Assembly (NCBI GenBank): GCA_964501985.1
Contig: CAZCVY010000004.1
Coordinates: 1-64,000 of the forward strand
DNA: 64,000 nucleotides
Direction: 5' to 3'
From: Bog-366 sp964501985
GTDB taxonomy: Bacteria > Acidobacteriota > Terriglobia > UBA7540
Below, in pieces: positions 51,525 to 60,796 of this stretch (positions are counted from its first letter, which is position 1; the number at the start of each line of letters is the position of its first letter). The notes under the pieces were generated by a model, which saw only the letters and a list, made by a program, of their open reading frames with translations, was not told the origin of the DNA and did no database searches. Position numbers and translations under genes: made by a program.

Positions 51525-52441
51525 AGTCCATCGGGATCATGGGATTGAGCGAGGGGAACGGCCACCCGTTCTCCTACAGCTCAATTATCAACGGCTACTC
51601 GCCGGAGGGGCTGGCGGACTCCGGATGGCCGGGCATCTACGAATACGTCCGGCGCCGTCACGCGTCGGAATTCGGGCTGGCGGGCTGGAAAATAACTCAT
51701 GCGTGGACTCAGTATCCCGAATCCACCAAGAAGCTGTGTGCCGCCGCCCGCATTCCCAATGCCGTTGACGACTATCGCGAGTTCCTAGGCAAGGTGGATG
51801 CCGTCATCGTCGCTCGCGATGACTACGAAGCCCATTTTCAGATGGCCATGCCCTTCCTTGAGGCCGGTTTGCCGGTGTTCGTCGATAAGCCGCTCAGCCT
51901 GGAAATCTCGGAATTGCAGGCCTTCAAACCGTATCTTGAGAAGGCCCAATTGATGTCCTGCGCCGGCATGCGCTATTCCCGCGAACTGGACGAGCCGCGG
52001 GCGGATTTGGCTACCTACGGCCAGTTGAAGTTGATCCGGGGCGCCATCGTCTTGTCGTGGGAAAAATACGGCGTCCATCTGCTTGAGGCGGTCATGGCCA
52101 TCACGTCGGCGCATCCGGTCTCAGTACGCATGTCGTCTGCCGAACATGCCTCAGCGCTGATCCGGTTTGATGATGGCGTTTTGTTGCAGCTCGATGCTCT
52201 GGGCGAGTGCCCACGCACGTTTCACCTCGAGTTCTTTGGCACGAAGCGCACCGGAGCATTTGACATTTTCGACAATTTTTCGATGTTCCGCCGCATGCTG
52301 TGGGAGTTTACCGAATCCATTCGCACGGGCCAGCCAGCCATCCTGCCTGCCCGCACCCTCGAAATCATGCGCGTGCTCATCGCCGGCCGATTGGCGCGCA
52401 AAGAAGATAGGGAAGTCTTCCTCAATGAAATCTCACTATAA
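51518..52441 (+). CDS. Gfo/Idh/MocA oxidoreductase of nonulosonate locus
   Basis: This NAD(P)-dependent oxidoreductase has 307 residues. The N-terminal Rossmann fold is slightly unusual (SIGIMGLSEGNGHPFSY), with VDAVIVARDDYEAHFQMAMPFLEAGLPVFVDKPLS, where DKP takes the place of EKP. It overlaps the preceding SDR gene by 7 bp and the next SDR by 17 bp. In the related Campylobacter locus an oxidoreductase-like gene occupies a comparable place. Two oxidoreductases together suggest oxidation then reduction at one carbon, i.e. an epimerisation, but this is inference. Confidence 0.85.
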   Translation: MVKSIGIMGLSEGNGHPFSYSSIINGYSPEGLADSGWPGIYEYVRRRHASEFGLAGWKITHAWTQYPESTKKLCAAARIPNAVDDYREFLGKVDAVIVARDDYEAHFQMAMPFLEAGLPVFVDKPLSLEISELQAFKPYLEKAQLMSCAGMRYSRELDEPRADLATYGQLKLIRGAIVLSWEKYGVHLLEAVMAITSAHPVSVRMSSAEHASALIRFDDGVLLQLDALGECPRTFHLEFFGTKRTGAFDIFDNFSMFRRMLWEFTESIRTGQPAILPARTLEIMRVLIAGRLARKEDREVFLNEISL

Positions 52442-53249
52442 GAGCCTCTTTGAATTAACTGGAAAAACCGCAATTGTCACTGGCGCCGTAGGTATCCTCG
52501 GCCAGGGGTTCTGCCGCGGACTCGCGGAGTTCGGAGCGCAGGTGGTGGTCGTGGATCTGGACGCCGACCGCTGTACCGCGTTCGCCGCGGATCTGGAGCG
52601 CGATTACGGCACTCCTGCCCTCGGGGTCGCCTGCGATGTGTCCGATCCGGCCTCGGTCGCGAACATGGTCGACGAAGTGGTGAAGCGCTTTGGCGGCATC
52701 AATGTCCTTCACAACAACGCCGCTTCCAAATCGAAGGACCTCGACGCATTCTTTGCCAGCACGGAAAAGTATTCACTGCACGAATGGCGGCGAATCATGT
52801 CCGTCAATGTCGACGGCATGTTCCTTGTCGCCCAGGCAGTGGGCGGCCAAATGCAAAAGCAAGGAACGGGCGGCAGCATCATCCAGACGGCTTCCATTTA
52901 CGGCATCGTGTCGTCGGATAAACGCATCTACGAAGGATCCTTCTACCTCGGCCGCCAGATCAGCAACCCGGCGGTGTATTCGACATCCAAAGCCGCCGTG
53001 GTCGGGTTGACGCGTTATCTTGCGGCGAATTGGGCGGATGCGCGGATTCGAGTGAACGCCTTGGTGCCCGCCGGCGTCGAGAGCGGCCAAAACGATACGT
53101 TCAAAGCGCGCTACTCTGCCCGAGTCCCCCTGGGGCGGATGGCCCACCCGGATGAAATGGTCGGCGCGCTGGTTTATCTCGCCTCGGACGCCTCAAGCTA
53201 CGTGACGGGCCATTGTCTGGTGGTTGACGGTGGCCTGAGCGCGTGGTAG
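52425..53249 (+). CDS. Second SDR oxidoreductase of nonulosonate locus
   Basis: This short-chain dehydrogenase has 274 residues. It shows TGAVGILGQGF, a HNNAA motif and the catalytic residues in QTASIYGIV and PAVYSTSKAAVVG, closing with VVDGGLSAW. It resembles the SDR at 50724 in layout and carries the same DGG ending, so the two may be ancient paralogues with different specificity. ATG at 52425 overlaps the preceding gene by 17 bp; earlier in-frame starts lie within that gene and lack homology. It ends the tightly overlapped block 50026-53249. Confidence 0.87.
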   Translation: MKSHYKSLFELTGKTAIVTGAVGILGQGFCRGLAEFGAQVVVVDLDADRCTAFAADLERDYGTPALGVACDVSDPASVANMVDEVVKRFGGINVLHNNAASKSKDLDAFFASTEKYSLHEWRRIMSVNVDGMFLVAQAVGGQMQKQGTGGSIIQTASIYGIVSSDKRIYEGSFYLGRQISNPAVYSTSKAAVVGLTRYLAANWADARIRVNALVPAGVESGQNDTFKARYSARVPLGRMAHPDEMVGALVYLASDASSYVTGHCLVVDGGLSAW

Positions 53250-53350
53250 GCGCGGCGCGAAATCTCGCTGCTCAGCGCTGAAGATGATTAAACCTGCGCA
53301 TCCGTGCGGAGGATACCCCGAGTAAGAGCAGAAATGCCCGAGGTTTTCGG

Positions 53351-55099
53351 ATGCCCAATCAGGAAATCAATCCATCGGCAAATCACGGGCCCTCGCTCAA
53401 GCCACTTCCCTCTCCCGGTCTTTGGGATGGGCGACTTGCCCCTTTCCTTGAAAAGCACTTTCGCATCCTGGTCCTATGCTTCATCGGGGTCGCTTGCGCG
53501 CGCGTCATTTCTACTTACACGGCGCTGAGCCTGACGGTGGACGAGCCGGAACACCTCGCCAGCGGCCTGGAGTATGTCGCGAAGCACGTTTACCGGCTCC
53601 AGACGCAGCACGCGCCCCTGGCGCGGGCGTTCCAGGCCTTGGGGCCGTATCTCGCCGGCGCCAGGCCCACGGGCTTGACCGTACCGGCAGCGGAGAGCTA
53701 CAACATTCTTGCCCAATCGGGAAATGTAGATCGCATCGTATTTTTGATGCGGTTGGGCACGCTTCCATTCTTTTTGCTGGCCTGCTTTGTGGTCTGTGGT
53801 TGGGCGTGGCACACATTTGGCAAACCGATTGCCGTTGTGGCGACTGGCCTTTTTACCCTGCTCCCTGTCGTTCTCGCCGATGCGGGGCTCGGAACCCCCG
53901 ACATGGCATTGACGGCCACCGTGGCAGCGGCTTTCTTCGCGGCGATCCTCTGGGCCGAGCGACCTACAGTGTGGAAGTCAGTTTTGCTCGGGGTGTTCAC
54001 GGCGCTCGCCTGCTTATCGAGGTTCACCGCGCTGGGTTACCTGCCCGTCGCGGCATGCATCGGACTGGCGGTCCATTTCGGCGCGTGCTGGCCCGGCTGG
54101 CGGAAGTTGATGGGTCGTGCAAAGGAATATGCTGCCCCCTTTGCCTTGGCCCTCGGCACCGCCGCACTCGTGATCTGGGCTGGCTACTGGTTCTCGGTGG
54201 GCAACGTAGGGTCTGAGTTCCCTGGAGGGCACCTCGGCAGGAACTTTACCGTACCGGCTCCAGAATTTTTCGACGGCATCCGAAAAGCGCTGCATCATAA
54301 CCGCGGGGGACACGCGGCATTCCTCCTTGGGGAATTTCGGATGACCGGCTGGTGGTATTACTATCCGGTGGCACTGGCGGTGAAGACCCCAATTGCCTTT
54401 CTGATCTTGCTCGCCCTGGGAACGTGGGTGTGTCTGAGAGAACGAAAACGCCCATCGTGGTTGCTCCCACTGGCTTTCAGTCTTGGCATCCTCATGCCGG
54501 CAATGAGGAGCCGGATCGATATTGGCATTCGCCACGTCGAACCTCTCTATGTTGGCTTCTCGATCATCGCGGCATTAGGGCTGAAGCAACTGCTTGAATT
54601 GGGCCGCAGCCGTGTTATCGCTGCTTCGGTCGCCGGCGTTCTGGTGGTCTGGATGGTGATATCCGGGGCCGCCCAGCATCCTGACTACCTCGCGTATTTC
54701 AATGCGTTCGCCGGTAAAACCCCCGAAAACATTCTGGTAGATTCCAATTATGACTGGGATCAGGACACGAAGCTTCTCGCCAAACGGTTGCATGAACTGG
54801 GCGTGACGGAATTCTCCCTGACCTTATGGCAAGGCATCAAGTTCAGCGATTATCGGGAAGCTTGGTACGGCTTACCCAAGATCAAGAGAGACTTTGACTT
54901 CTGTGCTCCCTCACCCGGTTGGACGGTGGTGAGCCCGACGTTCGACAGGGCAGTGAAATTCGATCTTTACGGCCCGGACCTTCCTCCGCCTCCTTGTGTG
55001 ATGAAGCCGTGGTACGACCAAATCACACCCAGTGAACGCGTAGGCCCGCTGCTCCTCTATTATGTTCCGGCTCCGCCTAGAACCATTTCTCACTATTGA
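53351..55099 (+). CDS. GT-C membrane glycosyltransferase (ArnT/PMT-like)
   Basis: This membrane protein of 582 residues has about ten helices and a C-terminal soluble part of about 150 residues. The first periplasmic loop has TVDEPEHLASGLEYVA, the Asp-Glu motif typical of GT39/ArnT-like enzymes that use polyprenyl-phosphate sugars. DADLGTPDMALTATVAAAFF-type spacing (AGLGTPDMALTATVAA) also fits. It could add side-branch sugars to the polymer in the periplasm. Donor and acceptor are unknown. It starts after a 101-bp gap from the nonulosonate block. Confidence 0.82.
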   Translation: MPNQEINPSANHGPSLKPLPSPGLWDGRLAPFLEKHFRILVLCFIGVACARVISTYTALSLTVDEPEHLASGLEYVAKHVYRLQTQHAPLARAFQALGPYLAGARPTGLTVPAAESYNILAQSGNVDRIVFLMRLGTLPFFLLACFVVCGWAWHTFGKPIAVVATGLFTLLPVVLADAGLGTPDMALTATVAAAFFAAILWAERPTVWKSVLLGVFTALACLSRFTALGYLPVAACIGLAVHFGACWPGWRKLMGRAKEYAAPFALALGTAALVIWAGYWFSVGNVGSEFPGGHLGRNFTVPAPEFFDGIRKALHHNRGGHAAFLLGEFRMTGWWYYYPVALAVKTPIAFLILLALGTWVCLRERKRPSWLLPLAFSLGILMPAMRSRIDIGIRHVEPLYVGFSIIAALGLKQLLELGRSRVIAASVAGVLVVWMVISGAAQHPDYLAYFNAFAGKTPENILVDSNYDWDQDTKLLAKRLHELGVTEFSLTLWQGIKFSDYREAWYGLPKIKRDFDFCAPSPGWTVVSPTFDRAVKFDLYGPDLPPPPCVMKPWYDQITPSERVGPLLLYYVPAPPRTISHY

Positions 55100-55105
55100 G
55101 CTGCC

Positions 55106-56185
55106 TTGGATAAACCTTGCGAGGGGCGACTGCGGGAGCTGGATGGTTGGCGCGCCGTGAGTGTGCTGCTTGTCATCCTGCACCATCTGGGCGTCCAGCA
55201 TCATCGATTCGTGTCGCACTTTCCCCTCCTGGCCATTCGGCTCAACTCCTGCGGCCCCTTAGGGGTGAAGGTGTTTTTCGTGATCAGCGGTTTTGTGATT
55301 TGCCGGCTGCTGATTTCGGAGGAGGCGCGTTACGGCGCAGTTTCCCTGAGAGCGTTTTATTACCGCAGAATCTTTCGTATCCTGCCGCCATTCTATGTTT
55401 ATCTGGGGACCTTGTCTCTGCTGCTCAGCCTTGGGCTGATCCATGAGTCCCGCAAAGCAATTCTGGACGCGGCTTTGTTCCTATGCGACTTGCGTGTGAT
55501 GCCGCGGAGCTGGTTTGTAGGTCATGCTTGGAGCTTAGCCGTGGAAGAGCAATTTTACCTGATCTTTCCCGGTGCGTGGGTTTTGACTCCAAAGCGATGG
55601 AGGAGCAAGGTATTTCTTGGCGTCTTCTTCTTGTGTGCAGCGTGGAATTTATCGATGGTCTGTATAGGCTGGGACCCGTTCGTATATAGCATCACGCGAA
55701 CGGGGTTTGCCTGTATCGCGTGCGGGGTGGTAATGACAATCGAGGAGAAACGTGCGCGCTCAATGGCAAATAGGGTTCCCGCGTTCATCGTCGCAATAGT
55801 TGCAATAACGCTGCTGCTCCATCCCATAGGGCCAGAAAGTTGGCATGCGGCGCTGTATGAGGGCCTCCTCGTACCACCGGCAATCGGGCTGGTGTTGTTG
55901 TATAGCCTGGGCCGCGGAGCATGGCTTCGAGATTTTCTGTGTAGCCGGCCCATGCAGGCAATCGGCCTGACGTCTTACGGGATTTACTTATGGCAGCAGT
56001 TTTTTACCGCTCCGGCGCGGGAGAACTTCCCCGGCGGCGGTAGGTTCGTTCCCCTGCTTCTGCCGCTGTTGTGCGTGATTGTGCCCCTGTCATATTTTTT
56101 GATAGAAAAGCCAGCGATGCGTTTTGGAAAGGGCCTCTCGCAGCGAGCGAGAGCAGGTTCGATTGACGCTACGGCGGCCGCTTGA
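55106..56185 (+). CDS. Acyltransferase-3 family protein (OafA-like)
   Basis: This integral membrane O-acyltransferase has 359 residues and ten predicted helices. The family opens RLRELDGWRAVSVLLVILHHLG with the key His, followed by VKVFFVISGFVICRLL and WSLAVEEQFYLIFP, all canonical. It should transfer acetyl or a similar group from the cytoplasm to periplasmic glycan. The TTG start lies 7 bp after the stop of the preceding gene. No fused SGNH domain is present. Confidence 0.92.
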   Translation: MDKPCEGRLRELDGWRAVSVLLVILHHLGVQHHRFVSHFPLLAIRLNSCGPLGVKVFFVISGFVICRLLISEEARYGAVSLRAFYYRRIFRILPPFYVYLGTLSLLLSLGLIHESRKAILDAALFLCDLRVMPRSWFVGHAWSLAVEEQFYLIFPGAWVLTPKRWRSKVFLGVFFLCAAWNLSMVCIGWDPFVYSITRTGFACIACGVVMTIEEKRARSMANRVPAFIVAIVAITLLLHPIGPESWHAALYEGLLVPPAIGLVLLYSLGRGAWLRDFLCSRPMQAIGLTSYGIYLWQQFFTAPARENFPGGGRFVPLLLPLLCVIVPLSYFLIEKPAMRFGKGLSQRARAGSIDATAAA

Positions 56186-56250
56186 GGAATACCTTTCGCG
56201 CGGTAGGGAGCCATGCGGATAACTTTCGGTCTGCGATTTGGAGGTAGGAC

Positions 56251-58464
56251 TTGAACCGTAAGTCGGCAACCAATTTCAGGCTCAAGGACTTCCTTCGCTC
56301 CGAGCACTGGATGTTGCCCACCCTGGCGCTCGTATTCCTCCCCTGGATCGCGGCAGTTCTTCTGACCGGGGGGGGCTGGGCTGCTCTCAACTTTCTCGGG
56401 TACGCGATTGCGGTCATTGCGGCCGGGTACAGTATCGTCAGCATGGCGCTGCCCTCGCCGGCCCGAACTCATATCATCCTTCTCGCTCCGGCGGCCGGCA
56501 TTTTCGCGATCTCTGCGCTCACCGCATTCTGGCTAAGGCTGGGGCTTCCACTTGTTTGGGCCCCGGCTCTTTGGTTCGGACTGATCGCCGTCGGTGCGCT
56601 GGCACTCTGGCGCGATCGCGCCCTCCTGGTGAAATCCGCCATTGCTTACGGCGGTGCACTGGTTGCCCTTTCCGCGTTGATCTGCGCGGTGTACTTCCTT
56701 CCAGGCGCCCGGAACGACGCCGTCTTGCGTCGCGATGGGAGCTTCAATTGGATGTACGGGGACACGCAATACTTCTACTCGATGGCCGCGAGTTTCAAAA
56801 GCGGCGGCAGCCCGCCGAAAGCACCGGGAATGTCGACCTCGGAACTGCACTACCATTTTGGACCCTACGCGCCGGCCGCGGCCATTTCCCGCCTCGACGG
56901 ACTCGGCCTTGGCGACGCCTATGCCCGGGTGACGCGCGGGGCATCGCTGTGGGCGCTGGTGCTCTCGTGCTTCGGACTGGGCACGCTCCTTTCGCTCAAG
57001 GCCACTGGCGCGAAATTCGGCGGGATCATGTCCGTTGCCGGACTTTTTTTCTACGGTTCGCTGCTGTCCTTATTCAACGACGAGCATAACGGCGCCAGCT
57101 ACGTGACGGGCGCCATCCTCTTCAAGATACCCAGGATCGAGGTGCTGGCCCAGGGGGGGCCTTTCAGCCATCTGGTCCTTGGGCATTCGGTGCTTCACGG
57201 CCTGGGCGCCATTACGGCGATCATGGGCTTATGTCTGGTTCACAGGGGGCTAGAAGCGGCCCCGCCCTGGCGCGTGCTCATTTTGCTGGCAATGCCTGCC
57301 CTCGCTGTCCCCGTGAACTCGGTGGCAGCGTTATACTGCATCGGCATAGCCGGCATTCTCCTGTTTTGGGGGCGTCTCGGCGCGCTGCGCTCGTGGCTGT
57401 CGATCGCGCTCATGCTCTGCCTCTTCCTCGGCGCTTGGAGGATCATGGATTATGGTCATTCCGCGGAGGCAGGAGTGACGACTCTCAATACTCAGAACCC
57501 GGGATGGTATTGGTGGACGATTGTCGTCTGGTTTATGGTTGGTTTGGGGTTCCGCATTTTGGGCTTTCGCTGGATCTCACGACCCTTGCACGATCCGCTT
57601 GCCGCTCTGGTTTTGGCAAGTGTCGTGGGCCTGATGTCGTTTAGCCTGCTGATCCAATTCGGGGGTAACGAGCGTTACGGCATATATTATCTGCAAAGCG
57701 TGTTCAGCATATTTGCCTTCTCGCGCCTGACGCCGGGATTTTGGCGCGGCGTCGAGCGCTCCCGATGGGCACTGGAGTGGTTCAAGGTAGCGAAAAAGGG
57801 CATGATCATCCTTCTCGCCTGCGTCGTTTTGCTGCGCCTCATCATCTACGCGATTCATAGCCAAAATTGGATAGCATCCGTTCGCCTCCAGATTCTGCCC
57901 TGTTGCCTATTGATCTTGCTCCTGGCTGGCGCGTCGGCTTTGATGAAGCGCAGCCGTCGCTTTTCCACGGTAGGATCCGCAATTCTCATGGGCGTATTGG
58001 CGATGGGCTTTCTTGCTTGGATTACACCGTGGCTGAACTTTGGGCTGGGACGGATGAAGATGCAGGTAACCCTTACCCCCGGCGAAGTTCGGGGCCTCAA
58101 GTGTCTCGGCGAGCTCGCCGCGCCAGGTGAACGATTCGCGACGAACAAACATGACGTGGATAGATTTCCGGTCAAACTCGGGCGATCCTACGCCTACGCT
58201 GCACTGTCCGAGCGGCCCGTGCTTCTCGAGGGCTACTCGGACCATGTCGACACGACGCAACCTTGGTTTCGGACCCTGCTCCGCGGCAACGACTTACTCT
58301 TCCGTACCACTGACGCAACAACCGTCCGCGAGATCGCAAATACCTGGCAAGTCCGTTGGCTTGTCGCCCGTCCTGGCACCGACATTTCCCTGCCTCGCCC
58401 CTTGCCATCATGGCTGGTGGAGGAACCAAATTGCGGCGACCTTAAGATTTACCGGATCAATTAA
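56251..58464 (+). CDS. Large multi-span membrane protein, GT-C-like
   Basis: This 737-residue protein has about 12-14 membrane helices and a soluble C-terminal domain of about 120 residues. The first large loop has GDTQYFYSMAAS and STSELHYHFGPYAP. The C-terminal domain has ATNKHDVDRF, ALSERPVLLEGYSDHV and a closing CGDLKIYRIN, a layout seen at the end of several GT-C glycosyltransferase-like membrane proteins. I cannot name a family. TTG start with GGAGGTAG just upstream. A decayed copy of its last 50 residues lies at 45243. Confidence 0.75.
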   Translation: MNRKSATNFRLKDFLRSEHWMLPTLALVFLPWIAAVLLTGGGWAALNFLGYAIAVIAAGYSIVSMALPSPARTHIILLAPAAGIFAISALTAFWLRLGLPLVWAPALWFGLIAVGALALWRDRALLVKSAIAYGGALVALSALICAVYFLPGARNDAVLRRDGSFNWMYGDTQYFYSMAASFKSGGSPPKAPGMSTSELHYHFGPYAPAAAISRLDGLGLGDAYARVTRGASLWALVLSCFGLGTLLSLKATGAKFGGIMSVAGLFFYGSLLSLFNDEHNGASYVTGAILFKIPRIEVLAQGGPFSHLVLGHSVLHGLGAITAIMGLCLVHRGLEAAPPWRVLILLAMPALAVPVNSVAALYCIGIAGILLFWGRLGALRSWLSIALMLCLFLGAWRIMDYGHSAEAGVTTLNTQNPGWYWWTIVVWFMVGLGFRILGFRWISRPLHDPLAALVLASVVGLMSFSLLIQFGGNERYGIYYLQSVFSIFAFSRLTPGFWRGVERSRWALEWFKVAKKGMIILLACVVLLRLIIYAIHSQNWIASVRLQILPCCLLILLLAGASALMKRSRRFSTVGSAILMGVLAMGFLAWITPWLNFGLGRMKMQVTLTPGEVRGLKCLGELAAPGERFATNKHDVDRFPVKLGRSYAYAALSERPVLLEGYSDHVDTTQPWFRTLLRGNDLLFRTTDATTVREIANTWQVRWLVARPGTDISLPRPLPSWLVEEPNCGDLKIYRIN

Positions 58465-58479
58465 TCCGCCGCGTTTTCC

Positions 58480-59430
58480 ATGAATCGACACGTCACCATC
58501 GTGATGTATCACTATGTGCGCGACCTGAAACGGTCCCGCTTCCCCGCGATCAAAGGGCTGTCCGTCGAGCGCTTCTGCTATCAACTCGACTACATCGAAG
58601 CCCACTACACACCCATCACGGTCGCGGAACTTCTGGGAGCTTTGGGGCCTGAAGGTCAAGACCTGCCGCCGAACGCGATCTTGTTGACCTTCGACGACGG
58701 CTACAGCGACCACTTTGCCAACGTGTTCCCCCGCCTGGATGAGCGAGGAATCCAGGGCTGCTTCTTTCCCCCGGCGCAGGCCATCCTTGAGCACAAAGTC
58801 CTGGACGTCAATAAAATTCAGTTTGTCCTCGCGACCGTGCCCGCTGCCGGGATTCTGCTCAACCAGGTTTTCACCTCCTTGACGGAGTTTCGTGCGGAAT
58901 ATGCCCTTAAAACCAGGGAAGGCTATCTCGCGTCAATTTCCGGGGAGCATCGGTACGACACCCGCGAGGTGACAGTGTTCAAGCGCTTGCTCCAGCGCGA
59001 GTTGCCCGAGCCGGTGCGGGTGGAAATTGTGCGGCGTTTGTTCGCCCAGCACGTGACCGACGACGAGGAGGCTTTCGCCTGCGAATTACACATGTCCGTG
59101 GACCAGATCGCCTGCCTGCGGCGCCATGGAATGCACATCGGGTCTCATGGATATACTCATGCCTGGTTGAACCATGTTTCTCCAGAAACACAGGAGGTCG
59201 AAATCGATCGTTCTCTTGATTTCCTCCAGATGCTCGGCGTGGACAGGAATGAGTGGACGATGTGTTATCCCTATGGGGGCTTCAACGACTCGCTCCTGCA
59301 AATCCTGCGGGACCGCAAATGCCGGATGGGATTTAGCGTCGAAGCCCGCGTCGCCGATTTGGACACCGATGATCGCCTGACCCTGCCGCGTCTCGACACC
59401 AACGACTTGCCCAGTGCGCCCACCGCATGA
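58480..59430 (+). CDS. Polysaccharide deacetylase (NodB homology domain)
   Basis: This CE4-family protein has 316 residues. The signature LTFDDGYSDHF (about 69-79) carries the catalytic Asp and metal Asp; the metal histidines are in IGSHGYTHAW (SHxxxH spacing). WTMCYPYGGFND follows. The N-terminus MYHYVRDLKRSRFPAIKGLSV is that of the YadE/PgaB-type cytoplasmic group, and there is no signal peptide. It overlaps the next gene by ATGA. Deacetylation of a precursor or lipid-linked sugar is the probable role. Confidence 0.9.
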   Translation: MNRHVTIVMYHYVRDLKRSRFPAIKGLSVERFCYQLDYIEAHYTPITVAELLGALGPEGQDLPPNAILLTFDDGYSDHFANVFPRLDERGIQGCFFPPAQAILEHKVLDVNKIQFVLATVPAAGILLNQVFTSLTEFRAEYALKTREGYLASISGEHRYDTREVTVFKRLLQRELPEPVRVEIVRRLFAQHVTDDEEAFACELHMSVDQIACLRRHGMHIGSHGYTHAWLNHVSPETQEVEIDRSLDFLQMLGVDRNEWTMCYPYGGFNDSLLQILRDRKCRMGFSVEARVADLDTDDRLTLPRLDTNDLPSAPTA

Positions 59431-60713
59431 AGACCATGATGCAAATCCTGCGGGACCTCGCGCCGCTCAACCGGGCGGTCTGTTCGCGCGGATACGATCG
59501 GGCCGTCGATTATCTATGCGACGTACTTCCCTTCCGTGTGATCTCCGTGCCGAGTTCGCGCGATCACAACGGATGGGTGATTCCTCCTTCCTGGGATGTG
59601 GAAGAGGCCAGGATCATCAAAGACGGCCGCACGGTTTATGACGGCGCCGCCCACCCGCTCGGGGTGATCGGGCTCTCGAAGAGCTTTTCGGGAACGGTAA
59701 GCCTGGAAGAACTCCGGCGTCACCTCCATTACGACCACCGCGACGATCGCTCGATTCCCTTCCATTACCGGCAGCAATTCCGAAGCTGGAGCCGGGATTG
59801 GGGATTCTGCCTGCCGAAGCGAGTCTTCGACCGACTCGCACCCGGCGACTATGAAGTCGTGATCCGCACCGCGGAAGCTCCCGGCGCGGTGAAAATTCTC
59901 GAATACAAGCACCAGGGTTCGCTCGACTTCACCATCGTTCTCGGCGGTAACCTGGATCATGCCGGTGCGGCCAACGATGGCGTGGCCGGCTGCGTAGTGG
60001 GCCTCGAGGTCCTGCGCCGCCTGCAAGGCCGAAAGACCAAGTTCACGTACTCGCTCGTCCTGTCGCCGGGTATCATCGGGTCAGAGCTTTATCTCGCCGG
60101 GTTGAGCGAGGCCGAGCGCAGCCGCATACTGGAAGGCGTCTTCCTGGAGATGCTGGGATCCGCCACGCCCCTTGCGGTTCAGGAGTCCCGGCGGAGCATG
60201 GTCAGCACCTCGCACACACTGAAGGCAAGCGTCGACCAACTGGGCCTGCCCTACCGCACCGGTCCCTTCGAAAGCATCATCGTCAACGATGAGTATGTCT
60301 GGGAAAATTACGGCATCCCGATGCTTTCCTTCTCGCGGTTTCCCTATCCGGAGTATCATTCCAGCCACGACAGCGCGGAGATCATCAAGCAGGCCTCGCT
60401 TGATGAAGCCGTCGACGCCCTGATGGGAATGGTCGACCGGCTGGAAGCGTCGCCCATGATCGTAAAGAAATTTGAGGGCAACGTCTGCCTGTCCAATCCC
60501 CGGTACGACCTCTACGTCGACTATGGACAGATTGCCCTGGGGAACGCAATGTCCGACCAGCGGAGGCGGATGCGCTGCCTGATGGACTTTGTGCCCGCTT
60601 TGGATCGCCCAGTCAGCGTCAAGGCCGTCGCCGACCATGTAGGCCTGCCGGAAGAAGAGACCCTAACGTACCTTAAGCGATGGGAAGCCAAAGGACTGAT
60701 TGACCTGCTGTAA
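59427..60713 (+). CDS. DUF4910/M28-like aminopeptidase-type protein with winged helix
   Basis: This protein has 428 residues. The middle region follows the M28/DUF4910 pattern: GGNLDHAGAANDGVAG (about 171-186), a Zn-bridging Asp in AND, and a late His in PEYHSSHDS. The usual EE pair before the GSE block is missing (SPGIIGSELYL), so catalysis is uncertain. The C-terminal 60 residues look like a winged helix (ADHVGLPEEETLTYLKRWEAKGL). The ATGA overlap couples it to the deacetylase. Members occur in surface-glycan loci without a known substrate; cleavage of an amide-linked substituent from a sugar is a possibility. Confidence 0.78.
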   Translation: MKTMMQILRDLAPLNRAVCSRGYDRAVDYLCDVLPFRVISVPSSRDHNGWVIPPSWDVEEARIIKDGRTVYDGAAHPLGVIGLSKSFSGTVSLEELRRHLHYDHRDDRSIPFHYRQQFRSWSRDWGFCLPKRVFDRLAPGDYEVVIRTAEAPGAVKILEYKHQGSLDFTIVLGGNLDHAGAANDGVAGCVVGLEVLRRLQGRKTKFTYSLVLSPGIIGSELYLAGLSEAERSRILEGVFLEMLGSATPLAVQESRRSMVSTSHTLKASVDQLGLPYRTGPFESIIVNDEYVWENYGIPMLSFSRFPYPEYHSSHDSAEIIKQASLDEAVDALMGMVDRLEASPMIVKKFEGNVCLSNPRYDLYVDYGQIALGNAMSDQRRRMRCLMDFVPALDRPVSVKAVADHVGLPEEETLTYLKRWEAKGLIDLL

Positions 60714-60796
60714 ATGCCGGTGCCCGCGGAATTTGGTTTTTGCGCTTCTGTACATCCGAGGCACTTGCGACCCTGGAGAAAGTCGAGTTCAAGATA

